Source of the DNA: Tetrapyrgos nigripes
Taxonomy: Eukaryota; Basidiomycota; Agaricomycetes; Agaricales; Campanellaceae
Direction of reading: 5' to 3'
Length of the DNA: 64,000 nt
NCBI GenBank assembly: GCA_013368315.1
Contig: JAACJM010000045.1
Coordinates: 310,001 to 374,000 of the forward strand
In this document: one piece after another, positions 1-11,665 of the stretch
How positions within the stretch are numbered: position 1 is the stretch's first letter
How the letters are laid out: the number at the start of each line of letters is the position of its first letter
Translations under genes and position numbers: made by a program
The notes under the pieces: model-generated
Database searches by the model: none
The model's input: the letters and a program-made list of their open reading frames with translations, nothing else
Told to the model about the DNA's origin: nothing

Positions 1-3000
1 ATCATCAGAGTCCACAGCAAACAAATGTGTCTGTATGATCGCTGAAAGTCCCTTTCCAGAGATAAGAGCCTCTTCTTTCTCACCTAGCCCTGTCCACAGC
101 TTCTTGAAGTGTTGACGTAGTGATCTGTACAGCGCCGCTTGAGACACCGCATATGCTCTCACTCCTTCAGCATGTGCAAAGTCCGCCGTGATGCCTTCCG
201 TAAGTGGACCAACGTATGATTTACTTATCCGCCACTCTGGTTTCCAGGAACCCTTACCAGCGGCCACCACTCCGCTGAACTCACTGCAGGTGTCCCATAA
301 CCGTGCTTTGGCTTCCAGACTAACCAAGCACTGTCACATCTCCTCCTTCACCAGAATGACTTCTTCTGTCCATCGTTGGGTTCGGGCATGCGCCTTACAC
401 CACTCTACACGTATGACTGCATGTAATATATAAGCCCAGAATGCACCTGCAGAATAAATTTGAATACTTACTTTCTTCAAGGGTTTCGTTGTCAAGCTGT
501 GTCCCAGTCCCACCCTCTTTCCAGATCCAAGATAAATCAGCATAACCCTCACCAGTAGACGCACGGATACGATCCACTCGCTTCTGCTTCTGACGTGCAG
601 CAGCCACGACCAGATCGGCAACCTCCGCTTCAGATTCACTGCTATCCCTATTAGTGTTTTCTGTATTCTTTTTTTTCTTCTTTCTTGCAATCCCGACAGC
701 TTGATCTCCAGTCATCAACCTGACATCATCATCCTCCAGCTTCTTCCACTCCATGTTCTCCCTGCCAACCAAGTTCACCAATGCAGTCCAAGCCATTTGG
801 TACTTCCTCTTACAGCCCTCTACATGTTGTTCATTCCGAATAAAGAGTCCTTTAGAGCGAGTAACCATCACTTGATGGACGATATTTGACGTTCGGTATG
901 TTAATAGTCTAGACTTCATATGGAGGTGGTTCCTAAGCTGGTGGATCGAGTTTCGGAGCTGCCCTTCACGTAATTTGATTTCCAGTTCCACTAGGCGGGC
1001 ACGGCAACCTTCTGTGCGATACATTTGTGGCAGGGAAGAGGGGAGATACAACGGAATGTCTTCAGGGAAATTTTCAGTGCTCTCTCCAGCATTTGAGGAG
1101 CTTAGATTGCTTCTCTCGTCTTCTTCCAGAAGTCATAAGGCTCCAGGCATATACGTTGCCTGTAAAGACCGAAATTTGCCAATCGCTCGCTGTAGTTTGG
1201 TTCGCCGTTGGAGTAATGCCGTTTTCTGGATCACAGTATCAAACTTCTTCCCTTTTATTTCCAATTTCAAATTCCGTCTACCTCTCGTCAGATTATCATG
1301 GAAGTCAAAGGTGGATTGGAAACTTACTGCTGATCTTCTAATTTTAGCCCCTGAGATATAAATGACGTAGGGCTCACACTCGAGATGGAGGGGATGCCTT
1401 TCTTCTCCTGTTCTGCCTCGGCGGTCAGTAATTGCAGACGAATTTGGTTCTCTGTAAGACCTATTGGCGTGTATGGTCTGATATCAGCAGTTCGCAAAAT
1501 ACACATGTTGAGATCAGCGAAATGCTCACCTGCCCTCAGCATCTCGTAAGGGTTTGGCATCTTTCTTGCCTTTACTGGTAGGTGTAATTCGCTTTCCCAA
1601 TTCTTAATCATCTGCTCCCAAATTTTGGTGACACCAGGCTGCTGTGTCTCTTGCCCCTCGGTGAACTCTGCCAAAGAACGTGATTGAATAATTCGTTCAG
1701 ATATTGCATTAAGTAGTCGTCGCAATAACAATTGACCTATAGGAAAGGCCATCTGTCAAACCTTGACAATAAAACATAATAGGAATCACGCACCCAAGCC
1801 GACCAATTTAATCCAGTTCCAATGGCCCCAGTGGTCATCCAATGTGTCATGCCGGGAACCAGGGCCCATATCCCGCGTGCTGGTAGCCACAGGGCCCATG
1901 TGCGACCAAGGGCGCTCAATTCCTTCACCATCTGTTCGGCCTGCTCCCCATAACAAGTTCAAAGTGTAGCGCAGTTGGCACCATAGTTGATGGCCATATA
2001 TATGAAGCTTCGGGACAACAAAATAAATGATATGCAATAAAAGATTTAGTCGAAGAAGTGGTGGCAACAGCTTGAGACGGTCAATGATATGTATTGCCCA
2101 CTGACAAGCAATGTCATATGCTTGCACCTTGGTTAAGCGATGATCATGGTGGCGAATATACGACGCAAAGCTATAGTCCATACTTGCATATCTATTCAAA
2201 ATGCATCAAGACAAGTAATCTCCTAAAGGAATCACCACATACCGCTCTCCGTTTGTCAAGTCAACTACACCATTCTTCTGAACAAATTCATGCCGGGCAC
2301 AAACACCCAGACCACACCCAGTACAAGCATAACCTCTAGAAAATTTTGTATTCGCCATTTCAAGAGTCGCTAGGCCACTACACGTAGACATCTACGCATA
2401 AATATTAAAATAAATATCAAATTAGTGCACTTATTTTGCGCAGAGAGCAAGGACTTAAGTACTTACCTCATGCTGCTCTGGGACTGTCCGGAGGTATTCT
2501 CTGTATGACCCATCTTCAACATAGTATGCCCAACCACTCCCTAAAGCAGGATCCTTCTCTTCCGAGGAGACTGCATGCCTTTTGAGCCGGAAGCATGCGT
2601 CTATCGCAAGAAAAAGCCAATATATGAACCTGAAAGTAATATTTTTAGCGATGTCTGTCATGTATGTATATCATACTTACCGGCGTTCAGGTTCAATATC
2701 CTGCCAATTCTCCGGTAGATTGACCCCAGGACGGGGACACGCAGGACACTCAACTCCTAGCTCACCAGCCTGGGTCTCCTCAACAGGTCTTGAGCCATCG
2801 TTTCCTCTTCCTGCTCGCTTCAGCATCTTTAGATGCCGCCACTGACATATCATACGACAGAATGCCTTGTAGCGATCCTATCAAGAAAGACCATTAAATG
2901 TCAGTAGCAATACAATATATTGATTGTGATCACAACCTTGACTTTACGCAGGCCAGCATTGTTTCTGAGATTCTCGAGTCCGTTGTAATAGTCGTATATG

Positions 3001-3995
3001 TTGACCTTGCCCTGTAGTGTCATGTTGTGGAAATGATTAAGTACGTCAAACGTAGCAGCGGAGCGAGGGTCCAAATGAGTGGATGGATACAAGCGACATC
3101 GCAAAAGTTGCTGCCGGTACTCTCCTGCTGTGTACTTCTGATCACAATTGCACAGCTTAGCTGTGATATTGTGGATGCCGTTTGTGTGGATGACTGTGAA
3201 GGACTTAGAGGTATGGGGATGCAGACAGGTTTCACCATACTTGTGTCCAAATGACACAATAAGCCCTAGTGACTGAAGAGAAACCTCTTCAAAAAAGACT
3301 CCGTTCCATTTCTGCATTGCAATATCAGATCTACGTATTCACTCGCAACCTTTTTGAATATACACACCTCGATGATATCAAAAGGTCGATCTGCATGCTT
3401 TGTCAAGCAGCATGCTTGACACATTAGCTCAGGATAATTACACTCGAGGCAACGATAAAGTGGCACAGGGTCGTCTTTATCTCCATCTTCATCTATCACA
3501 ACCCTTTTGCATTGAGAACAATTGTGACAATCCACGTTTCCCCGGCCTTCATTGCGAATCAACTCGTATAGATACTCATCACGATAAGGTGTCCATTCCT
3601 TCATCGGTTGATCCTAGGACATACTGTGAATGAATATTTTTTTTTTCATTCAGGAAGAGAGACTCACCGAGCTCTGATACCGCCTCCGGGTCCTCAGATT
3701 TTCGACCGTTACCTGAGGTGCTGACTTCTCAATGGCTTCGTCAAAGTTATCATCCCCGACATTAGCCAACGCAGACTCGTAAGGTTCTCCAAAGTTCCAG
3801 TCCGTGAGTTGTGCAACGTCGTTGTTCCCAGCTTCATGGCGAGGTCTTTTGAGGGGAGGAGTGACATGAACTGAGGTTTCAACTACGCATCGTCGGTCAT
3901 CCGAGAGAATTGCAGAGTGTACAAGTGGTTTGGAAGAGGATGGTCCAGGAACAACAATGTGAGAGAGATGGGGATTCCTTTGCTTCTGCTGGGCT
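1..3995 (-). CDS. KDZ-family transposase with CxC2 cysteine cluster (3' end beyond window)
   Basis: Transposase of a Kyakuja-Dileera-Zisupton DNA transposon, expected to cut and paste its element in the nucleus. Reading from 3.99 kb leftward, an N-terminal variable exon is followed by a CxC2-type zinc cluster (RCLEC, then CQACC and a His, about 3380-3500). Next is the family's middle region (CARH about 2300; GERY; MDYSFAS about 2180), then YDIACQW (about 2120), a YGHQ...C segment, GAGRTDGEGIERPWS and GPGSRHDTLDDHWGHWN (1790-1950). The C-terminal helical part (KLREGQLR, LHMKSRLLT, 850-1000; VEWCKAHARTQRW near 400) continues to base 1. Several short introns, for example near 2400-2460 and 3605-3660, keep it in frame and I saw no disabling stop. 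No clear ATG was found: the reading frame is open upstream only to a stop near 4000, so the start is uncertain. The reading frame is still open at the left edge. Confidence 0.88.
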
Positions 3996-4717
3996 CAAAC
4001 CTTCAATTTGCGGAACATCGCATCTTCTTGTCACATGGCCAAGCAGCTTTTATCCGAACGCAAATAGCCGGATTTCCTATTATGGCAACCCCGAAATCTA
4101 TTGGCTCATTCACATCCTATGTAGGCAAAATTGCTCGTCGTTTTGATGGTACTTCATTGTAAAGTAAATAATCCTAGAATAGTATATCTCTACATCCTGC
4201 AGCTTTCTTTCTAGCAAACGAAAAGGGCCTGGCGGATAACTGAGCTGAATTTCTTGTTATAGCTGCCCTGAACACATCTGAAGCAAAATTGCTTGTCTCT
4301 TCTGATACTTCATTTTGGAGTAAACAATACTGGATTGCATATATTTTACATGCACTTTTCTCCCAAAGCAGAGTTATCTTTGTCCTTTATCAACTTTGAA
4401 GTATCAGAAGGTGATGGAATCTACTTAGTGTTTCGTGTTCCCTTTGTGTCTTTCAAAAGTTCAAAACTTGCCTTGCTTCCATCTTGCTGTTTAATTTTTT
4501 CCAAAACATTGGGATGGCCTTTATTGAATGTGAGAAAGTCTTTCTGGTAGTCAGAATCCAGCACGACCTCTTATAAGGGTACAAATAAGCAAGTGGCTCT
4601 TTGTGTGGTCAGTTTCAGCTATCCCGTGGTCAGTTTCAGTTTAGGGGCTTCTAATACCTAATCTGGAGCATACGATGTAATCACCTCTTCTCTCTTTCAT
4701 TCTCATCACTTCTTATC
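3996..4717. other. Intergenic stretch with short repeats
   Basis: No convincing gene. It contains a perfect 14-bp inverted repeat (4299-4312 and 4397-4410, core CTTCTGATACTTCA) and a direct duplication GTGGTCAGTTTCAG about 20 bp apart near 4607-4640. It should include the promoter of the gene starting at 4718. Confidence 0.5.
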
Positions 4718-5236
4718 ATGCATGTGGCTGAACACATACATCTGACCGGCCAAGCTGAGCTCGAATATCTTTGGTCCATGGAAGTTCCTGCCGATAATCT
4801 CAGCGCTGAGCTAGAGTACCGACGCAAGTTACGGGCTAGATGGAAAAAATACCAGGCAAATGCTGCCCACTATGCACGGTCTGTCTTCCACATAAAATTA
4901 CTATTTCAATTATTTACTTTTTACAGGAACCGGGAACGCTTGCAGAAACAAGCGAAAGAAGCAAGCACACAGTAAGGCGATCCAGAAGTCTATGTGTCAG
5001 TCCTCCTCTGACCAATTTTCATTCACAGTCGACAGGAAATTTTCCAAACCTTGCCGGAAGACGAGAAAGAGATCATACGTGCACGGAACAGGTCTTATAG
5101 AGAGACTTACCGCTTCTATAACAAAAGTAAATTAGCTTCAAGGGAACGTGAAAGACGAGAACGTTTGAAGGAGAGGTAAGTGCACATGTCCTTTCACGTT
5201 CCCCTCTGACTCACATACTGCAGCAAGCAAAAGTAG
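4718..5236 (+). CDS. Small basic protein of unknown function
   Basis: Four exons can be joined with good splice sites (4718-4878, 4927-4971, 5029-5175, 5224-5236; last donor GTAAGT). They encode about 120 residues ending in SKQK. The N-terminal third is acidic to neutral (MHVAEHIHLTGQAELEYLW). The rest is strongly basic and helical, with repeated Arg/Glu/Tyr spacing (YRRKLRARWKKY, RNRERLQKQ, RARNRSYRET, SRERERRERLKE). That pattern suggests nucleic-acid binding or a coiled coil. I do not recognise the family. It lies between a KDZ transposase and a viroplasmin-domain gene, so it may be a passenger of the same mobile region. The start is the first ATG, 33 bp after a T/C-rich tract. Confidence 0.5.
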
Positions 5237-5479
5237 CTACTGGAGTAATAATTCGTATTGTTTTGGTCTAGTACGCATAATCAAACTCATGTGGCTGACT
5301 GACATTTTTCATCAATTTTCAATCCGATCCAAGCGGAGAATGCGATTCCAGAATCTCTCCAACAGCGCAAATGGAAGTTTCCTAATTCATATTCAGATAC
5401 ATAATGCGTACACGCCATCAAGTTGAACGACCGCATTACTCTTCAACCTTCTCCAGAACAGTACGAGCTTGAACCTTGA

Positions 5480-6549
5480 ATGACCAAATCACCCACCATT
5501 CAACCTTCTCCAGAACAGTACCAGCACGGCAGCGACAATGACAGCAACAACGACAGCGGCAACGACAGCGACAACTTGTGGGACCAGCTTGAAAATCTCA
5601 GCCCTGCAATGTCTATAATGGCTCTGCCTCCTCATCCTACATGCCAGCCTCGAGTTTATGACTCTCAGTCGTCCAGTAAAAATTTCAAGCCAAAGTTGAT
5701 TTACAATGTTTACACTGGCGATGCCCCAGGCATTTACACTACATGGTAAGATTTCTTGAGGATGAGTGGCTGCCAGAACCTAATCTGCATAATAGGGATG
5801 ACGTCTCAGGACGGGTTATTGGGGTCAGCAAAGCACGTTACAAAAGCTACAACTCTTACCGGGATGCGTTGCATGGATGGAGACAAAACTGCGTCAGCAC
5901 TCATCATCATCCTGACGATTTCATTGATGGCAGTATCTATGTACCTGACGCAGAGCCAATTATGCGTGCAACGACCCCACCACCACACACTGAGCCTTTG
6001 ACACACTCATCTCAATCCCAATATTCCCCCTCTCTGTGCGCCCATTCTTCTCAGCCACGATCCCCGCCTACTACTCTCTCTAAGCGAAGATCCACCCAAG
6101 CTTTTTTCCCACCACCACCACTTGCTGAAACATTGTCCCACCCATCTCAATCACACCATTCCACCTCTCTGTCAGCCCATTCCGCTCAGCCACAATCCAC
6201 ACCTACTACTCCTTCTAAGCGAAGAACAGCCCAAGCCTTTTTCGGACCTGAATCTCCAGCACGGCGTAGATTCAGCAATTTTCCGCAATGTGGGAAGTCT
6301 TGGGCAGTTACTACAGGCTCCCGAACAGCAATTGTAAATGCGTAAGTGTCTCGGTTGTTCACTTTTTGGGGAGTAGAGAAACTTATATACATAAAATCTA
6401 GTGAAATGGCTGATGAAATCTTGAGAGAGGCACATCTCCGAGGCATGGAAGCTCAAGCCATCCAGGTCAATAGTGTCCAGGAGGCAGAAGAGCTGTTGGC
6501 ACGTCTGGATCTCGATACAGAGAAAACTGAGTCGGAGGAGGAGGTTTAA
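5480..6549 (+). CDS. RNase H1 N-terminal (viroplasmin-like) domain protein with internal duplication
   Basis: Three exons (5480-5745, 5796-6341, 6402-6549) give about 320 residues. The N-terminus is Asn/Asp/Ser rich (DSNNDSGNDSDN). Splicing the first 50-nt intron joins NVYTGDAPGIYTTW to DDVSGRVIGVSKARYKSY and then A.HGW. This is the signature of the RNase H1 N-terminal/caulimovirus viroplasmin fold (Pfam PF01693 type), a small domain that binds RNA-DNA hybrids in RNase H1. No RNase H catalytic domain follows. Instead there is a Ser/Pro/Gln-rich linker containing a tandem repeat of about 45 residues (THSSQSQ...SKRRSTQAFF, then SHPSQSH...SKRRTAQAFF), then an acidic helical tail. A TGA lies immediately before the ATG. 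The bases just upstream repeat the sequence coding for the first residues. Such stand-alone domains are numerous in Agaricomycetes; their function is unknown. Confidence 0.7.
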
Positions 6550-7013
6550 CTAATTCAATGACTGTTTTTAGTACTTAGATGATGTACTGGAATGAGACTT
6601 AAATATTTTTTTGTTCGGTTCCCTTCTCTTAGTACTTACACGACGTGATGACTGATCTACCTGAAATAAAACTGAAATTTAAAATTTAATCATTCTTTAA
6701 GTAATTATGAGACAGGAGACTGGTGGCCGATCTACTTTGAATGAAACTAAAAAAATTTTCAGCTGCTCTTGCCGACTGCATCTGATGCTTACGACAAAAG
6801 ACTGCAGTGGCTGTTTACATATTTGCAAAGAATCTGAAAATTTTCTAATGACTGCTTTTAATACCGATTTTCGGTACATATGGTGAGAGACTTGAGGACC
6901 AATAATTTTTTATAATTATCGGATGACAACGTATTGTTTGCAGTGGCTGAATGAGGCTGAAAATTTTTAAGCATGCTTGGGCAGAAATTTTGCGTTGTGT
7001 CCTTCTATTCACT
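6550..7013. other. AT-rich intergenic stretch
   Basis: About 460 bp between two plus-strand genes. It is AT-rich, with three loosely repeated phrases such as AATGACTG...TTTTTAGTACTTA/AATACCG near 6557, 6638 and 6846, and a recurring ...GAAACTGAAAATTT... phrase. Nothing coding is seen. It should hold the terminator of the upstream gene and the promoter of the next. Confidence 0.4.
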
Positions 7014-9872
7014 ATGTCTATTGCTACCTCCACTTCAACTACTTCTCAGCCCGACAATGGTCCTGCTGTTACTCCCAATCCTATGCCTCCTCCGATCCAA
7101 GCCAGTCAGGTTGCCAAAATTTCTGAAACTCAGTCCGAAGTGGCTGAGCCCAAGAAGAGAGGAGTCAAGTCAAAGTTCACAGCAGAACACTTGACCGAGC
7201 TGAATATCGAGAGGGACACCTATCTAAATCAACCTTCGAAGCAAGCCAAGAGTGATTGGTTGACAAAATTCCATCCGCGTTGGTTCGCAAAATATCCGTG
7301 GCACGACAAGGGTGTTCCTGAAGAGTTTAGCGTCCTAGAAGGGGTTTCTAGTCATGAGGGCACGGCTCTATCCTCTGAAGAATATGCAGATCTTGTGGCG
7401 AGACGTGACCGCACACAGAAGGAAGTGAGGGAAGCTGCACGCAAGGTATGTCTACAACTCAGTTTAGTGTACATTCAGTTTTTAACATGTTTTGAGTAGC
7501 AGCTCACCAATTGGTTCCATCGGCAGAAGGCAAAGTCAGGTGGAATAAACTCTCATTTGACTTTGCTCCTGAAAACTGTCTGCGATGTTGGGAGACCTCC
7601 ACGTCGAATAGAGCCCTATAAGCATTATATGTGTCAGTCTCCTTATAAGGAGAAAGTCGCGGCAGTGTTTGATCAGCGATGGCCGGAGGCTGGCCTTGGG
7701 CAGAATTATCGCTTACTGTTCCGTACAAAAATCGCCAAGGAGCTGTTTAATGCTGAAGACGACGAAATTAAGAAGGCTTTGGCCGTTGAAGCGCAGGAGG
7801 CGTATGACAAGGAGATTGTGGCGTACAAGGAACTCATGAGCGCTGACAAAATCAGCATGAGTAACTTGGAATCTTTTGGGGATCTCGCAAAAAACATGTA
7901 AGTTTTATTGGATCATTACAATTAAGGACAACAAAATTGACCACTTGAATACTCAGTGCCCGACAAAATTTGGCCAAGTTCATGGCTCCCCAGCTTGAAG
8001 TACTACACAGGCTCACTGGGATGTTGTTTACTCTTTTGGGCAGTTCGCCTCCAGCAGTCAATGGCGATCCAGATGATTTCAATTGCTTGATGTGCGTGGT
8101 CGGTTTTGAGAATGACACATAATCTAATCTTCTCCTAAATATAGCCTCAGCTCCGGTGAGACAGTTGGCATGAATCCAACTAGGTGGGAGTTTTGGAAGC
8201 AGGAGCAATTCTCGAAGAACGTCTTGGTACATTTTCTGGATTTCCTGTTGCACACATCTGAGGGTGAGAACATGTCTATTTCAAATCAATGTCTTCGCTT
8301 ACCATTATTCAAGATGTACATCCGGACGCCGCCTCGACAATTGCAAAGGCCTCTCTCAAGGCTACGGAGGAGGCTGTGAATAAGAGATTCCTCGAGAGGG
8401 AGGACCACTATACCATAGATTCCGACGAAGAAATTGTCATAAAAAAACCAGAGGCCCAGAAGAAACTCAAGAGCTCAAACAAGAAGGCTGTTCCAAAGAC
8501 CAGTCAGAGCACCAAATCGGGTAGTGGTAATCGGCAGAAGGACCCCAAAGCTACAGAAGAGATAGCTTCACGAGCAGAGGTTGCGAGAGAAGAGGATGCT
8601 GGTCATGGGGTTGAACGTGATGTCACTCCTGTATTGGACGAAGACCGTGTTTTACACCCCAAGACCGAGGAGTACTTGAGAGGTCTCCCAGATGATGAAC
8701 GTCGGGCAATCCTGAGGAAGTTGAATCGGGGATCACTGTTTGAGTTTGATCGGGAAAATAATATCATGAGGAACAAGGTCCTGATGAACGATATCGTCTT
8801 CAAGGGACTTGACCCCAACGCTACAGTCGGCAAAACAAGTACAACAGTCACTCACTACTTGGCCAGCAAAACAGTTCCCAGTCCTACCCCTACATCTTCA
8901 GTAAATTCCGGTCCTCTCCCGATCCTTTCAAGTTCCTCCCCTTCCACTATGACGATGAATGACATGCCCGGTACATCACCCATGCCAGCGCCATTGGCTG
9001 AACCCCTTTCTGTCGACTCGGAGACGCCATCTGACTTGCTGTTACCCGATTACGGCAATGTTGAGTCCACAGCTTCTGACGTCCATCCCAGCCCTGATGG
9101 TGACGACAGCGGTGACGCTGATGGACGTGACACCTCCACGACTACGGCCAACAAGGCAAAAGACGGCGCAGGAGCCACGGCTGTGACATCCACCCATGAT
9201 GACAAGAACTCGGAGCAGGATGGATGGCCCGGTTGGTTGAAAGCTGCGTATGGAACGTTCACTAGTAATGAGATGCTGAAAAAGATACCGATTTGGAATT
9301 CAATCTTGATGGAGTGGGTGTTCCTGGAGGAGGTTTATCAATTTGAAAACCCTAAAGGAGTAAGCGCATTCTTACCATGCGCATCCCGTCCCGCCGTTGT
9401 ACAAGCCTGGAGTAGGAATCATAAAGCTGTCCTGGAAACACCACCAGTAGAGATGGATGATGCTACGGTATTTGCAGATGTGTGGTGGCAATGGTGGTCT
9501 TCGATCAATCCCGAATGGCGGAAGCGTGATGCAAGTGGGCGTATCATTGGGGAGCAGGTGGAGGATGCCGAGCCGAATAGGTGGGACCCAATGCGGAAGC
9601 CGGGCCAGTGTGGGATGTTGACCGTGGTTCTATGCTTGTACTATTGGCGATTGAAGATAGAGACACAGGAGGAGGAAAGGATTTGGATCAAAGCGGTGGA
9701 GGATGTCAAGTGGGTACTCAGGGCCACGGCAAAGCTGTTCGGGTGCGTTTATTTAACCATTTTGAAGGCCGAACACTCACATTATTCAAATAGTAAACAT
9801 TGTCAGAAAAGAAAAGCAATCGCTGTATCTGAAAGTGCTGACAGTGGGAGGAAACTACGTCGTCGTCAGTAG
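7014..9872 (+). CDS. Large multi-exon protein of unknown function, expanded-family type
   Basis: Exons at about 7014-7445, 7500-7896, 7945-8092, 8147-8262 and 8313-9750/9872 join in one frame to about 850 residues. Order: Ser/Thr/Pro-rich start; a helical domain (FTAEHLTELN...YLNQPSKQAKSDWLTKFHPRWFAKYPW); a second conserved block (LTNWFHRQK, PRRIEPYKHYM, KVAAVFDQRWPEA, TKIAKELFN.E); a block ending in TRWEFWKQEQF; a Lys/Glu and Ser/Pro linker; and a C-terminal Trp-rich module (WPGWLKAAYGTF, ILMEWVFLEEVYQFENPKG, FADVWWQWWSSINPEWR). I recall this architecture from highly repeated Agaricomycete gene families next to transposons, but I know no function. The last exon may end at 9872 or splice near 9752. 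It is downstream of the viroplasmin-domain gene, on the same strand. Confidence 0.6.
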
Positions 9873-10535
9873 CGTTCTAGTACAAACTTTGAGTATTGTT
9901 TGGATGTATTTGGCTAGGGCATTGAAATCGACTCTAAGGCTGTGGCAGGGTTTGGGAATTATTACCGCAACGGACTTTTCGGGTTAGAGCTGACCGTGGG
10001 TGACGAAAGAAGTAGAACGTCGCTTGCTTTGAAGTTAGTGGCTGGGCGACTCCATACATTGATTGAGCCCGCCCCTATATACTAGACCATCAGTATCAAT
10101 CTGGCGTCTCATAATAAATAACACGGAGGTAAGGACCATATCGGGGTTTGCCGGCGTGGATAGGGGCTGAAGATACATGCTCCTCCTCCTCCCAGTCATG
10201 ATCCCCTCGTAAATGTAATTACCGAATCTACTACAGAATCCGGTGTTGAATATCTATAACTATTTCCTTACCTGTGATCATTGCCATAACGCAGTGTAAT
10301 AATGTATCTATTACTGTACACATACTTAGTTTCTCAAATCTGGGGATTTATGACCTGGAGCCTTCCATAGAATATATAGAGGAAATTAATTGAAAATGAA
10401 TCCTTAGCGATCAGCCTAAATAACTACAGAGGGCAGATGGTTAGAGACAGGGGTTATCCTTCCCAATGTGGCTGGTTTGTCAGCGAGCTTGAGCTTCAAT
10501 TCAGGTTGAACTAGCCGAGGTCTTCCTTAAGTTGG
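9873..10535. other. Non-coding stretch before the tandem repeat
   Basis: No gene recognised. It is AT-rich, has several stops in every frame, and leads into the ATGCAT repeat array. It presumably holds the 3' end of the upstream gene. Confidence 0.4.
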
Positions 10536-11335
10536 TAATGCATTGTAGAACACCGCTTCTGGCAATACTGTAGCTGAATGCTTTGCATTGTATGGTTTTC
10601 TATAATGCATAGTCAACTTCAGCCACACTATACAATGCTGCCGAGACGGTGCCGAATGCAGTATTCTACATGACTATGCATTGTATAGTAGTGCGCTACA
10701 ATGATACAGGGATATAATGCATTGTAGAATACTACTAAAAAGACATAATGCAATGTATCATGCAGGTAATTATCTAATACAATCATAGCCAGTGCCATCC
10801 AGCATGCCGAGACGATGCCGGCAGCAGAGTTTTCCGTGGTTATGCATTGTAGGATGGTTCACGAGAATCATACACAGATACAATGTATTTTAGAAGACTA
10901 TTAAAATACAATGCATTGTAGAATACTACTAAAAAGACATAATGCAATGTATCATGCAGGTGATTATCTAATACAATCATTGCCAGTGCCATCCAGCATG
11001 CCGACACGATGCCGAAAGCAGAGTTCTACATGGCTATGCATTGTAGAAATGGTGCACGAGAATCATACACAGATACAATGTATTGTAGAAGACTATTAAA
11101 AGACATAATGCAATGTATCATTTAGGCTATTTTCGGGAACAGTGCTGCCAGCGCCAGCATGCCAAGACAGTGCCGAAAGCACTGTCCTACATAACTTTGC
11201 ATTGTATAATGGTGTATAGGAATCATACAGAGATACAATGTATTATAGAAGACTATGAAAAAGACATTGGAGTCTTGTCTAGATATAATGCAATGTACCA
11301 CTTAGGCTATTCTCTGATACTATGTATTTTATGTA
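10536..11335. repeat. Tandem repeat array, unit 166-194 bp, palindromic ATGCAT core
   Basis: A landmark phrase GACATAATGCAATGTA(T/C)CA begins at 10742, 10936, 11102 and, as GATATAATG, at 11282. The periods are therefore 194, 166 and 180 bp, with a more diverged unit before 10740. Within each unit, GCATTGTAGAA-type words occur in both orientations, and a perfect 14-bp palindrome TACAATGCATTGTA lies at 10907-10920. Other shared phrases are CCAGCATGCCGA(G/C)AC(G/A)(A/G)TGCCG and GAATCATACA(C/G)AGATACAATGTATT. Short reading frames inside are not conserved between units, so this is non-coding. Confidence 0.85.
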
Positions 11336-11359
11336 CAACCACGGGTGACCATACATAGT

Positions 11360-11665
11360 CGAAGCCAAAAACTGGCCCATGCAAGTCTCTGCCATGACCA
11401 CAAAAGGGTCAGCATTCTTCTGGACGGTGTGTCCATGAGATACATCCAGGATGACTGAACCTTCAAGGCTGAACAAAGTACACACACTACGTCGGACAAG
11501 CTTCGTCATGCCGCGGAAAGACCAACACATACTATTCTGTACCAAGAAGCTGGCCACTTGTAGAATATCTTTGAAAGGGAGAGGTCCGGGACAATGCCTG
11601 GGGGCTCAAAGTAGACTACTATGTCCTTCCTCTTTGCATACAAAACCTCGTTTAGAGGCATGCAG
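11360..11665 (-). pseudogene. Cytochrome P450 fragment
   Basis: Minus-strand reading gives FKDILQVASFLVQNSMC, then FRGMTKLVRR, LEGSVILDVSHGHTV and ADPFVVMAETCMGQF. This matches the stretch of fungal P450s from the C/D helix region to the F helix (LL...P..F....R......ILD.SYGH.V...DPF+.+AE). Upstream membrane anchor, I-helix, ExxR and heme-binding regions are absent, and the flanks are the ATGCAT tandem repeat and unrelated DNA. A 17-nt gap between LVRR and LEGS would have to be an intron or an insertion. It overlaps in protein position with the P450 pieces at 15.7-18.6 kb, so it is a second copy, not the missing 3' part of that gene. Confidence 0.6.

Noticed and set aside
5512..5575. Microsatellite-like GACAGCAAC/GACAGCGGC run as a non-coding repeat
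   Set aside because: It lies in frame and codes the Asn/Asp/Ser-rich N-terminus of the viroplasmin-domain protein.
5690..5880. Integrated caulimovirus-like sequence, because of the viroplasmin-like domain
   Set aside because: Only the small RNase H1 N-terminal-type domain is present, with fungal introns and no viral polymerase, capsid or movement gene.
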